A stretch of 20,111 bases of DNA, taken from NCBI GenBank assembly GCA_026706425.1, contig JAPOYW010000087.1:1-20111 (forward strand), given 5' to 3'. The position numbers and the translations under genes were made by a program. Below are positions 1 through 7,264 of the stretch, piece by piece. The stretch is from Gammaproteobacteria bacterium (GTDB lineage: Bacteria; Pseudomonadota; Gammaproteobacteria; Pseudomonadales; Azotimanducaceae). The notes beneath the pieces were generated by a model. It had not been told where the DNA came from, made no database searches, and was given only the letters and a program-made list of their open reading frames with translations. Each line of letters starts with the position of its first letter. Position 1 is the first letter of the stretch.

Positions 1-522
1 CATCGGGATTTCACGGTCGTCCGGGAGATTTTCTCGGACGCCAATTTGCGGTCGGCGACCACGACCTGCTTCGGTAGGGGCCTGTTGCTCTGGCGATCCA
101 ATTTCATCGTCAAGGACGTGGATTCGAGGGAAGCCTCTTGGCAGCACTCTCGGCTCTTCGAAGACGCGGATGCGCCGCTCGACATCTACAATACCGACAA
201 TCATTTCACCGTCCTGCTCGCGGTCACCGGCATGGGATTCGCGTACATCCGTGGGTCGCATTTGCCGATCGAGGGGTTCGACAGGACCGGGCTGAGTCGC
301 CACGTTGGCGAATTTCCGGGCGCCGTCGAGAGCAGGGAGCGCCAGATGAACTTTGATCCTGGGCAGTTCGCCCTCTTCCACTCGTCGCTGCTGCACCGCA
401 ATCAGCCGGTCCTGCGGGCGGATCCCCCAGGCATCCTGATGGTCGGAAGACTCGTGCGGGAGGGCACCGGGATCCCCGACCGCTTTTCGTCGCCGGGAGC
501 TTTGTTGCCGCTGGTGCCGTAG
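1..522 (+). CDS. PhyH-like (phytanoyl-CoA dioxygenase-like) protein, 3' part
   Basis: The frame is open from base 1, so the true start lies outside the window and about 173 residues of the C-terminal part are visible. The visible chain has a W-x-H segment (WQHSRLF), then a strand leading into YIRGSHLPIE, and later GQFALFHSSLLHRNQP. This order resembles the jelly-roll of Fe(II)/2-oxoglutarate oxygenases of the phytanoyl-CoA dioxygenase family, where a histidine/acid pair and a distal histidine bind iron and an arginine or serine binds 2-oxoglutarate. The usual H-x-D is not clear here: the histidine is followed by Ser-Arg. The protein could therefore be a divergent or metal-altered member. The substrate cannot be told. 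The TAG stop at 520-522 lies within the first bases of a palindromic repeat, so the repeat may have truncated or extended the original C-terminus. Family assignment is moderate; the open frame itself is solid. Confidence 0.6.
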   Translation, partial: HRDFTVVREIFSDANLRSATTTCFGRGLLLWRSNFIVKDVDSREASWQHSRLFEDADAPLDIYNTDNHFTVLLAVTGMGFAYIRGSHLPIEGFDRTGLSRHVGEFPGAVESRERQMNFDPGQFALFHSSLLHRNQPVLRADPPGILMVGRLVREGTGIPDRFSSPGALLPLVP

Positions 523-588
523 GGGCGACCCTATCGCGCCCGCCCCGGGGCGCGCGGTCGCCCGCTCGACCCTAACGCGCCCGCCAGG
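517..588. repeat. REP/BIME-like palindromic repeat, one full and one partial unit
   Basis: The full unit (517-564) starts CCGTAGGGGCGACCC and folds into a long hairpin. The outer stem is GGGCGACC (523-530) with GGTCGCCC (556-563), and a GC-only inner stem (CGCGCCC with GGGCGCG) surrounds the apex. A second, partial unit (567-588) begins CGACCCTAACGCGCCCG and differs by only one base from the corresponding part of the copy at 16554. The same unit recurs 16 kb away inside the receptor gene, so this is an interspersed family, not a local terminator. No T-run follows it. In other genomes such elements are mobilised by RAYT transposases, none of which is present in this window. Confidence 0.75.
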
Positions 589-636
589 ATTCCGCACGGC
601 ATTGATCCGGGGTACGAAAATGCGGCAGCATTCTCG

Positions 637-656
637 ATCGCGCCCGCAGGGCGCGC
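637..656. repeat. Isolated inner-stem copy of the palindromic repeat
   Basis: CGCGCCC (639-645), a GCA loop and GGGCGCG (649-655) form a perfect 7-bp hairpin. The stem is identical to the inner stem of the repeat unit at 517-564 and at 16562-16579. It is probably a degenerate third copy in the same intergenic cluster. The rest of the gap between 523 and 784 shows no credible gene: open frames there lack Shine-Dalgarno sequences and recognisable motifs. Confidence 0.45.
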
Positions 657-705
657 CGGCGTGGCTGGGCCGGAGGCGGAGGCGGCGCACAGCGAATGGC
701 GAAGG

Positions 706-722
706 CGCGTCCTTCGGACGCG
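706..722. other. GC-rich hairpin between convergent genes
   Basis: CGCGTCC (706-712), loop TTC, GGACGCG (716-722) is a perfect inverted repeat. It lies 62 bases beyond the stop of the minus-strand dehydrogenase gene, which converges on the oxygenase gene. It could help stop or protect transcripts, but no T-run follows on either strand, so it does not qualify as a canonical intrinsic terminator. Confidence 0.4.
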
Positions 723-784
723 GCCGGCCCCGGCTTTGGGGCGCTACGATCGATGTTCCCTGCGCGTGCGCGCGGCTCGGGCCG

Positions 785-1873
785 TTACGAATCCAAGCGA
801 CGCCAATCGAAGACGGCGGCAAGGTATTCGTCGTGCTTTTGAGTGAGGCCCGCGTAGATGTCTTGGCAGTCCGCAGGGGATGCCAAGTGTGTCAACAGCG
901 GTCGAACTCTGAGGCGCTCAGCGGCGATCCAGTTGACCACGTTCGTGAAGTTTCCGACCAGGCTGTGGCGTACCCGGTCGACTTCCTGGGGTGGCCATCT
1001 CGCCGATAGCGAACCGATCAACCGGATGCACTGGGAGTGGATCTTGCGGAGCATCGGGGTCGCGTCGAAGACGGCGGAGGCATAGGGACTGCCTAACGAA
1101 ATCGCCTCGCCGTAGGCGCGCGTTAGCAGGACGGCTTCCGCGAGTAGCTCACTGCGGCCGGCGGCCTCCACCGCGATCTGGACGCCCCTGCCCCGGGTCC
1201 ACTCCATCACGTGTTTTTGCAGGTTCGTCTCGTTTGGATTCACGGCCTGGATGCCGCACTCCTTCGCCTGCTGCACGCGGAACGGACTGATCTCCGATCC
1301 GAGCACATCGGCACCGGCAAGCTGGAACAATTGCGCCGCCAGGTTCCCAATGACGCCCAATCCCATGACCAGGACGGTGTCTCCTGGCTTGACGGACGAC
1401 GAGTAGACGGCCGTGACGGAGATCCCGGCCATTCTCGCGAAGATCAGTTCCTCGCCGGGGAAGTCCTCGGGCAGTGGCACGGCGAACCGCCCGGCGTTCG
1501 CCTTGACCATCGATGCGTGGGGCGAACGCGTCAACACCCGGTCGCCGGGCTTGCACAAGGTGACGTCCGCACCGACCTCAAGCACCCTGCCGATCTGTCC
1601 GTAGCCGGTGATTTGCGGGTACGGGGGGTCGCTTTTGCCAAGCCTGCGGTTGTCCGTGCTCTCGGGGTCGTTGGTCGCACCACGTGGCGCCTGGGTGCTG
1701 CCGTCGAAGCCGACGCCGGGAAGTCCCATGAACCCGCGCCCTTCCGTGCCCGGGCTGACGATGGTGAATTCCGTCTCGACCAGCGCCTGGTTCGGTTTGA
1801 GTTCGTCGCCGATTTCCCGTTCGAGCAATTCGGCGCGTTCGACACCGGTGAATATGATCTGTCGCACCTTCAT
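785..1873 (-). CDS. Zinc-binding-dehydrogenase-like MDR family oxidoreductase
   Basis: This is a 362-residue protein of usual length for the medium-chain dehydrogenase/reductase (MDR) superfamily. The N-terminal GroES-like domain has the IVSPGTEGRGF and GYGQIGRVLEVGADV segments and GDRVL. The NAD(P)-binding Rossmann fold follows, with VLVMGLGVIGNLAAQLF at about residues 168-184 (G-x-G-x-x-G), then a GSEIS strand end. The SPGTE opening in place of a Cys/His zinc site resembles the MDR branch that contains bacteriochlorophyllide- and sugar-linked dehydrogenases, so the catalytic zinc may be absent. The ATG is preceded by AAGGGGGC with suitable spacing. It is the third gene of a minus-strand cluster, 31 bases after the deaminase remnant. 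A role in oxidising a sugar alcohol or cyclitol is possible but not shown. The family is secure; the substrate is unknown. Confidence 0.88.
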   Translation of the reverse strand: MKVRQIIFTGVERAELLEREIGDELKPNQALVETEFTIVSPGTEGRGFMGLPGVGFDGSTQAPRGATNDPESTDNRRLGKSDPPYPQITGYGQIGRVLEVGADVTLCKPGDRVLTRSPHASMVKANAGRFAVPLPEDFPGEELIFARMAGISVTAVYSSSVKPGDTVLVMGLGVIGNLAAQLFQLAGADVLGSEISPFRVQQAKECGIQAVNPNETNLQKHVMEWTRGRGVQIAVEAAGRSELLAEAVLLTRAYGEAISLGSPYASAVFDATPMLRKIHSQCIRLIGSLSARWPPQEVDRVRHSLVGNFTNVVNWIAAERLRVRPLLTHLASPADCQDIYAGLTQKHDEYLAAVFDWRRLDS

Positions 1874-1904
1874 GGTTTGCCCCCTTCGGAACGCTCGAGC
1901 GATG

Positions 1905-2351
1905 TCACCGCGGCGCTAGCTCGCCCAATAGTCGTTTTCTGTCCGCTTCGTCGAGCAGCGAAGCGTCGAAGGAGTTGCGCGCCAGTTTCACGACATCCGC
2001 TTTCCCTAGTGCGGGTCGAAGAAGATCTCGGCGTGGCGAACGTTGTCGGCGTGGGCGCGTTCGAGGTAGGCCCACGTCAGGTCGTAGAAGTCCCGGGATT
2101 CGACCAACACGCCGGCGCAGGCGTAGTAGACATCCAGGAACTCCTGGAGATCGGCGAAACGGTACGCGGCGCGCAGTTCGTCCACCGACGGATAAGGCAG
2201 CGCGATGTCGTTGCGCTCGGCGCCCCAAGCTGCCCATGCTCTCCTCGGACACGTAGAGGGCGAACGCCAACTCCGGCTCAAGCGTGCCCTCGATGTGCAG
2301 GTGCAGTTCCGCCTTCGGCACCCGGGCAATGATGCTCGCGACGTCGGTCAT
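1905..2351 (-). pseudogene. Adenosine/adenine deaminase remnant (frameshift plus internal deletion)
   Basis: The ATG at 2351 overlaps the stop of the upstream phosphodiesterase gene as ATGA, so it was once translationally coupled. The first residues (AELHLHIEGTLEPELAFAL) are the metal-binding N-terminus of adenosine deaminases. An extra stretch of about 34 bases then shifts the frame. In the neighbouring frame the family sequence continues (IALPYPSVDELRAAYRF, FLDVYYACAGVL, HAEIFFDPH) and meets a stop at 2006-2008. Immediately beyond, in the first frame, the family's extreme C-terminus appears (DVVKLARNSFDASLLDE). The centre, with the later zinc ligands and catalytic Glu and Asp, roughly 150-180 residues, is missing. 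The family is normally about 330-345 residues. The product cannot be an active deaminase. An assembly error could produce the same picture. Confidence 0.85.
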
Positions 2352-3127
2352 CGCCAAACGTTGCGCCGCTCGAATACTGTCTTCAGCGTCGTGACGTGAT
2401 CGCTCATGATGCCGTCCACGCCGAGGTCGAGGAAACGCTCCATCTCCGATTCTTCATCCACCGTCCAGACCTGCACCGGCATGCCGCGCGCATGGGCGGC
2501 ACGGACGAACGCGGCATCGACCACGGGGATCGATAAACCGCCGTCGAGCGGTTGGCGGGGGGGCACCTGGGCGCAGTCCGCGTGCAGCGGGCCCATCCGC
2601 ACACTCCAGGATTCTGCGCGCAATCGTACGACTTCGAAGGGACTGCAAGACGTGTAGCCCGGAGCGTCGGTGCGGATCCACCGCAGACGGTGGGCCGAGA
2701 AAGACCCGACGCAGACGCGGTCACGGGCATTGGTGCGTCGCAATGCCTCGATGAGCGGACCCACGGCATCGTCGGTTTTCGGATCGACGACGAGTCGGAG
2801 GTCCGGCCACGTGCCGAGTACGTCCTCGAGTCGGGGGATCGGCTCGGTGCCGTTGACACGAAGCGTGGAAAGTTCCCGCCAGTCCCGGACCGCCAGGGGT
2901 CCCGTGTGACCGGTAAGTCGATCGAGGTCGTCGTCGTGGTAGATCACGGCTACCCGGTCGCGGCTGGCTTGGACGTCGGTTTCGACGCAGCGGTAGCCGA
3001 GACCAACGGCATGTTCGAACGCGGCCATGGTGTTCTCGCACCGCTCGGCACCGCCGCCCCGATGGGCGATGGCAAGGGGGCCTTCGAGACCGAGGAAGGG
3101 GCGCACGCGTGCCGGAGAATCTGCCAT
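2348..3127 (-). CDS. Glycerophosphodiester phosphodiesterase (GDPD family)
   Basis: This 259-residue protein is of the length typical for cytosolic UgpQ-like enzymes. GDPDs hydrolyse glycerophosphodiesters such as glycerophosphocholine to glycerol-3-phosphate and the alcohol. The family signature is complete: AIAHRGGG with ENTMAAF (about residues 20-38) gives the catalytic His-Arg and the metal-binding Glu, then ETDVQ, then HDDDLDRLT with the second catalytic His. A late VQVWTVDEESEM strand and GVDGIMSDH close the TIM barrel. There is no signal peptide, so it probably acts in the cytoplasm. It leads a minus-strand cluster with the deaminase remnant (ATGA overlap) and the MDR dehydrogenase. 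No Shine-Dalgarno sequence is visible, and a TATGAT hexamer lies only 8 bases before the ATG, so the transcript could be leaderless. Confidence 0.92.
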   Translation of the reverse strand: MADSPARVRPFLGLEGPLAIAHRGGGAERCENTMAAFEHAVGLGYRCVETDVQASRDRVAVIYHDDDLDRLTGHTGPLAVRDWRELSTLRVNGTEPIPRLEDVLGTWPDLRLVVDPKTDDAVGPLIEALRRTNARDRVCVGSFSAHRLRWIRTDAPGYTSCSPFEVVRLRAESWSVRMGPLHADCAQVPPRQPLDGGLSIPVVDAAFVRAAHARGMPVQVWTVDEESEMERFLDLGVDGIMSDHVTTLKTVFERRNVWR

Positions 3128-3135
3128 CGGGCCGG

Positions 3136-3141
3136 ATCATA
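3136..3141 (-). promoter_or_regulatory. Possible -10 hexamer for the GDPD gene
   Basis: On the minus strand this reads TATGAT, one mismatch from the sigma-70 consensus, with 8 bases between it and the ATG at 3127. Transcription would start at or next to the A of the start codon. No good -35 hexamer is seen 16-18 bases upstream. The 87-base gap to the divergent VOC gene holds no other clear signal. Confidence 0.3.
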
Positions 3142-3214
3142 GCGCGCCGGGGCACAAGCCGGTCCCCTGCGCGCCTGCATGGCACAATCCACTCTTTGCG
3201 GGCGGTGAGTTCCA

Positions 3215-3660
3215 ATGGCGATTTCCCCCGTCCTCGACCAGTTGAACCTGATCGTCGACGACATGGATCGGTCGGTCGACTTCTACCGTGCGATCGGCTT
3301 GGACATTCCGGATGACTCGGTATGGCGGACCGAAACCGGCGGCCACCATGTCGAGATGGAAATGCCCGGTGGATTCGAACTCGCGCTTGACAGCAAGCCG
3401 CTCGCCGAGGTCTACAACGCGGGCTGGCGCGCGTTCAGGGGCGAAGGCAACCGGACGATCATGAGTTTCCGGTACCGCGACGCCGCCGAAGTCGACGCCG
3501 CCTACAAGCGCGTCACGGCGCTGGGCTACGGCAGTTCGCAGCGGCCGTACTACACTTCTGGGGATCGCGGTTCGCCATCGTCGTCGACCCGGACGGCAAC
3601 CACGTGGGCCTGATGAGCCCGCCCGACCCGGCGCATCGAGGTCAACCCCCGAACATCTGA
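3215..3660 (+). pseudogene. VOC (glyoxalase/dioxygenase superfamily) protein, frameshifted near the 3' end
   Basis: The ATG frame gives a typical VOC fold start: VLDQLNLIVDDMDRSVDFYRAIGLDIP, then HHVEMEMPGGFELALDS and MSFRYRDAAEVDAAYKRVTALGY. At about 3554-3556 the reading frame slips. The ATG frame then ends at 3613 in an unrelated tail, whereas the next frame carries the family's C-terminal strand (FWGSRFAIVVDPDGNHVGLMSP) to a stop at 3658-3660. One base missing between the two TAC codons and TTC TGG explains it. Members are metal-dependent lyases, isomerases, dioxygenases or binding proteins, and the reaction cannot be inferred. The last strand supplies part of the active site, so the frame-1 product is probably non-functional unless the shift is a sequencing error. 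Confidence 0.82.
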
Positions 3661-3744
3661 TCCCGCCCCGGCGCAATTGCCGCCGGGCGAGTGCCGCGTG
3701 TATGTTCCCGCTCTTGCTTTTCGCGGCAATCCCCGGAGAACGCC

Positions 3745-6563
3745 ATGCCCGACCTGCAGCCCATGGGCAAGCTGCTTATCGCCAACCGCGGCGAGATCGC
3801 GGTTCGCATCCACCGTACGGCCCGGGAGATGGCTATCGAGACCGTGGGCGTCCATCCGGTAGATGACCGCGAGTCGTTGCATGTTCGGACGGTGGACGAG
3901 TCGGTGGAACTCGCGGGGAACGGCGCGGCGGCGTACCTCGACATCGAGCAAGTCGTGGGCATCGCCAGGGACCGGGGTTGCGACGCGATCCATCCCGGCT
4001 ATGGCTTCCTGGCGGAAAACGCGGAGCTTGCGCAAGCTTGCGAGGCGTCGGGAATCGTATTCGTGGGTCCACGTGCAGAGGTGCTGCGCCTCTTCGGCGA
4101 CAAGCTCAAGGCGCGCGACCTGGCCGCCGCCCACCGGTTGCCGGTGCTGCCGGGATCCGCCGTGATCGACGACGCGGATCAGGCGGAGGCGTTCTACGAG
4201 ACGTTGCAGCCGAACGGGACGATGATCTTGAAAGCCGTCGCGGGCGGTGGCGGACGCGGGATGCGCCTCGTCGAACGCAAGGAGGATATCGCCGAGGCGC
4301 TCGTGCGCGGCGCTGCCGAGGCGGAGGCGGCATTCGGTTCCGGCGCGCTCTACGCCGAGCGGCTGATCGAACGCGCGCTGCACATCGAGGTGCAGGTGCT
4401 CGGCGACCGCCACGGCAACGTCGGACATCTCGGCGAGCGCGACTGCAGCATCCAGCGGCGGCATCAGAAAGTCGTGGAAGTCGCGCCGTCGCCGCAACTG
4501 CACCCGGCGTTGCGGGAGCGGATTCTCGACGCGGCCGTCGCGCTCGCGGACGCCGCCGGCTACGACAATATCGGCACCTTCGAGTTCCTCGTGGACGGCG
4601 CGGACCTGACCGAGAAATCGCCGTTCTATTTCATCGAGGCCAACCCGCGGATCCAGGTCGAGCACACGGTCACCGAAGCGGTCACCGGCGTTGACCTGGT
4701 GCGCGTCCAGCTCGCGATTGCGCGCGGTGCCGACTTGCATGACCTGGGCTTGTCCAACGGCAACGCCCCATCGCCCCGCGGCCATGCCATTCAACTGCGC
4801 ATCAACATGGAGAAGCTTGGCGAGGACGGCGTTGCCCTACCGCGCACAGGCACGTTGACCGCGTTCCGTCCACCGGAGGGTCCGGGCGTGCGGGTGGACA
4901 CCTTCGGCTACGAAGGCTACAGGACGAGCGGGTTGTACGACTCGCTGCTGGCCAAGCTGATTGTTCACAGCGGCGGGCCGGATTTCGCAGACGCGGTCAG
5001 CCGGGCGCGTCGGGCGCTGTCCGAATTCGTCATCGCCGGGGTCGACACGAACCTCGGCATCCTGATGAACATGATGGACGACCCCGACCTGGCGTCCGGG
5101 GCCATGTACACACGGTACGTCGACGACCATCTCGGGGAGCTTCTCCGGGAGCGCGAACTCGCCAGCGCGCTTGGCGCACGAACGAAGGTCGCCTTGGCCG
5201 GGGCTCAGATCGATGCCGCGGATCCGCTCGCCGTGCTCGGCGAAGGCCGAAGGATCCGGGAGGAGGAGCGCGGGGAGACCGCACGTGACGAGTACCCGGC
5301 AGGTTTCGTGCCGGTCCGTGCCGCCATGCCGTCGACCATGGTGACCGTTCCCGTAGTTGTCGGCGCGGACGTGCTCGCCGGGCAGGAATTGATCGTCCTC
5401 AACGCCATGAAGATGGAACACGTCGTCAAGGCGCCGGCAAGCGGAACGGTCACGGAACTCAACGTTGCCGAAGGCGACACCGTGCCGGAGGGAACGGTGC
5501 TCCTGGTCATCGAGGAAGGCACGGTCGAGGGCGAGGCGTTACGGGCGGATCTCGACCTCGACCTGGACACGCCCCGGCCCGATCTCGCCGAGGTCATTCG
5601 GCGCAGATCCCTGACCACCGATGCCTCGCGCCAAGAGCAGGTTGCCAAGCGACATGCCCAGGGTGGGCGCACGGCGCGGGAGAACATCCACGACCTCGCC
5701 GACGAGGGCACTTTCGTCCAGTACGGCTTTCTCGCCGTCGGCATGGGCCTGCACGGCACGGTAGACGAACTGCTCGACTACGCGCCTTCCGACGGGTTGG
5801 TCATGGGGCTCGGTCACGTCAACGGCGACAAGTTCGACGAGAGTCGTTCGCGCTGCGTGCTGATGTCCTACGACTACTCGGTGCTTGCCGGCTCCCAGGG
5901 CGGCATGAACCACAAGATGATGGACCGCATGTTCCAGACGGCGGCGAAGCTCAAATCGCCGTTGGTGCTGTTCACCGAAGGCGGCGGCGGCCGCGCCGGT
6001 GGGGGCAGCCGGAACGCGAGACCCGGTCGGGGTGGCTCACCACAGATCTCGGGTGGCGGCGACCTCAATACGCCGTCGTGGACGCTGCTCAGCAAGCTTT
6101 CCGGCCGAGTACCCGTGGTCGGCGTCAACGCCGGTTTCTGCTTCGCCGGGAACGCCGTGCTGCTGGGCTGCTGCGACGTCATCATCGCCACGGCCAACTC
6201 CAGCATCGGCATCGGCGGTCCCGCGATGATCGAAGGCGGGGGTTTGGGGGTCTACAGCCCCGAGGAAGTCGGGCCTGGCCGACGAGCGAATTCGGCGGCA
6301 TGGGTCTCGAAGGCCAGGTCAAGCTCGGCCAGCGGGCGCGGCTCGAGGCGATCGAGGACTTGGCCGAGCGGCAGGCCGCCTACGAGCGCATGGTCGAAGG
6401 CGCGTACAACCGGGGGAAGGGCTTGAACGCCGGCCACGTCTTCGAGGTGGACGACGTCATCGACCCGGCGGACACCCGGCGCTGGATCGTGGCGGGGATG
6501 AAGGCCAACGCCCCGCCGAGCCGGGAAGTCCAGACACGCGTACCGTTCATCGACGCTTGGTAG
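3745..6563 (+). pseudogene. Fused biotin-dependent acyl-CoA carboxylase with deletion/frameshift in the carboxyltransferase domain
   Basis: Translation starts at the ATG at 3745, which has a close GGAGAA upstream. Residues 1-450 are the biotin carboxylase: KLLIANRGEIAVRI, the ATP-grasp GGGGRGM loop near 167 and EANPRIQVEHTVTE near 298. The biotin carrier follows, with biotin on Lys556 in NAMKMEH. The carboxyltransferase starts near 628 and runs through GGMNHKMMDRM, CFAGNAVLLGCCDVI and GPAMIEGGGLGVYSPEEVGP. At 6274-6276 it jumps in both sequence and frame to WPTSEFGGMGLEGQVKLG, the C-terminal family motif, and ends at 6563 (VDDVIDPADTRRWI). The original frame instead runs out at 6426. Relative to intact homologues, roughly 150-200 carboxyltransferase residues are absent. 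Intact enzymes add CO2 to an acyl-CoA such as acetyl- or propionyl-CoA. This one could at most load CO2 on biotin. Confidence 0.88.
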
Positions 6564-6715
6564 GTGTCGACATTCGGAGCGAATCAAATCGTAGCGCCCC
6601 TGTGCCCTCCCGCGAGTGCAATAGCGTTCCGATATCACTTTCCCGAAACGTCTAGGAATTCGGGTCGAAATCGACTCTATCGATTGCGCCGTGCCCTCGA
6701 TCTATCGCAAAGTCA

Positions 6716-6731
6716 CCCTCGTAGACGAGGG
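6716..6731 (+). promoter_or_regulatory. Hairpin covering the Shine-Dalgarno of the coiled-coil gene
   Basis: CCCTCG (6716-6721), loop TAGA, CGAGGG (6726-6731) is a perfect 6-bp inverted repeat. Its 3' arm is the only purine-rich stretch at correct distance (8 bases) from the ATG at 6740. Folding of the mRNA would therefore hide the ribosome binding site. The rest of the 176-base gap after the carboxylase shows no terminator with a T-run and no gene. Confidence 0.4.
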
Positions 6732-6739
6732 AATCCCTG

Positions 6740-7225
6740 ATGTCGGCTGCGAGTCTTGATGCGGAAATCATCCGAACGGAATTCGATTCGGCGATCGAGC
6801 GGCTCGTTGAGCGAATGACCGCGTTGGAGTCGACGGTGTCGCAGTTGAGTCGACCCGGGGCGCAAGACGATGAACACCCGACCGAGCCGTGGTCCGAGGT
6901 TGTCACGCAGAACGAATTCCGGCTGTTCAAATGGCTCGCCACGTTCGCTCTTGCCGCCATGCTGGCCGGGTTCGGATTCCTCTACCAGCAGATCGCCGAT
7001 CTGCGTGTCGATGTCGAGCGGCAGTTCGCCGACCAGCGTGTCGACATGGAGCGGCAGCGTGTCGACATGGAGCGGCAGTTCGCCGGCCTGCGTGTCGACA
7101 TCGAACGGCAGCACCGTGATCTACTCAACGAGATGAACGCTCAGCACGCGGACATCCGCGGCGAGATCGGATTGCTTCGCGAACGTGTTACGGGTGTCGA
7201 GACACGTTTGGCGCCGCCGACGTGA
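6740..7225 (+). CDS. Small single-pass membrane protein with hendecad coiled coil
   Basis: This is a 161-residue protein with no recognised enzymatic domain. Residues 5-37 form an N-terminal amphipathic helix (SAIERLVERMTALESTVSQL), followed by an acidic linker. One membrane segment lies at about 65-82 (WLATFALAAMLAGFGFLY). A continuous coiled coil runs from about 83 to 155. Residues 89-128 are near-perfect repeats of RVDxERQ with FADQ, FAGL or HRDL spacers, giving unit lengths of 11, 7, 11 and 11 residues. The start fits the GAGGG upstream, which is itself in a hairpin. The gene converges on the LacI-type gene with only 39 bases between stops. Such proteins can be scaffolds or membrane tethers, and similar small proteins are usually annotated hypothetical. 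Function is unknown. Confidence 0.8.
   Translation: MSAASLDAEIIRTEFDSAIERLVERMTALESTVSQLSRPGAQDDEHPTEPWSEVVTQNEFRLFKWLATFALAAMLAGFGFLYQQIADLRVDVERQFADQRVDMERQRVDMERQFAGLRVDIERQHRDLLNEMNAQHADIRGEIGLLRERVTGVETRLAPPT
7004..7123 (+). repeat. In-frame tandem repeat of 33/21/33/33 bp inside the coiled-coil gene
   Basis: Each unit begins CGTGTCGA and includes a GAGCGGCAG or close variant: 7004-7036, 7037-7057, 7058-7090 and 7091-7123. All units are multiples of three. The second lacks the four-codon TTCGCC-type spacer, so it is a heptad between hendecads. Near identity at DNA level points to recent slippage or unequal recombination, so copy number may vary between strains. Confidence 0.75.
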
Positions 7226-7264
7226 CCGGTCTCCAATGGGGCGCCAACGCAAGTCTGGATTGGG

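Noticed and set aside
706..722. Hairpin considered as a terminator for the convergent genes
   Set aside because: There is no T-run after the stem on either strand and the distance from both stops is large, so it is kept only as a hairpin.
602..1009. Plus-strand frames at 602-1009 between the oxygenase and dehydrogenase genes
   Set aside because: The composition is repeat-derived and Arg-rich, there is no ribosome site, and most of the span is antisense to the dehydrogenase gene.
1211..2332. A 373-codon plus-strand frame across the dehydrogenase and deaminase region
   Set aside because: It is antisense to two recognisable minus-strand genes and lacks any domain.
3550..4794. A 414-codon minus-strand frame opposite the carboxylase
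   Set aside because: It is the antisense shadow of the biotin carboxylase domain, whose ATP-grasp motifs are unambiguous on the plus strand.
5950..6075. Possible pair of compensating frameshifts in the Gly-rich stretch after LFTEGGGG in the carboxylase
   Set aside because: The Gly-rich insert looks unusual, but flanking motifs stay in the same frame, and without an alignment the variation cannot be told from natural loop diversity.
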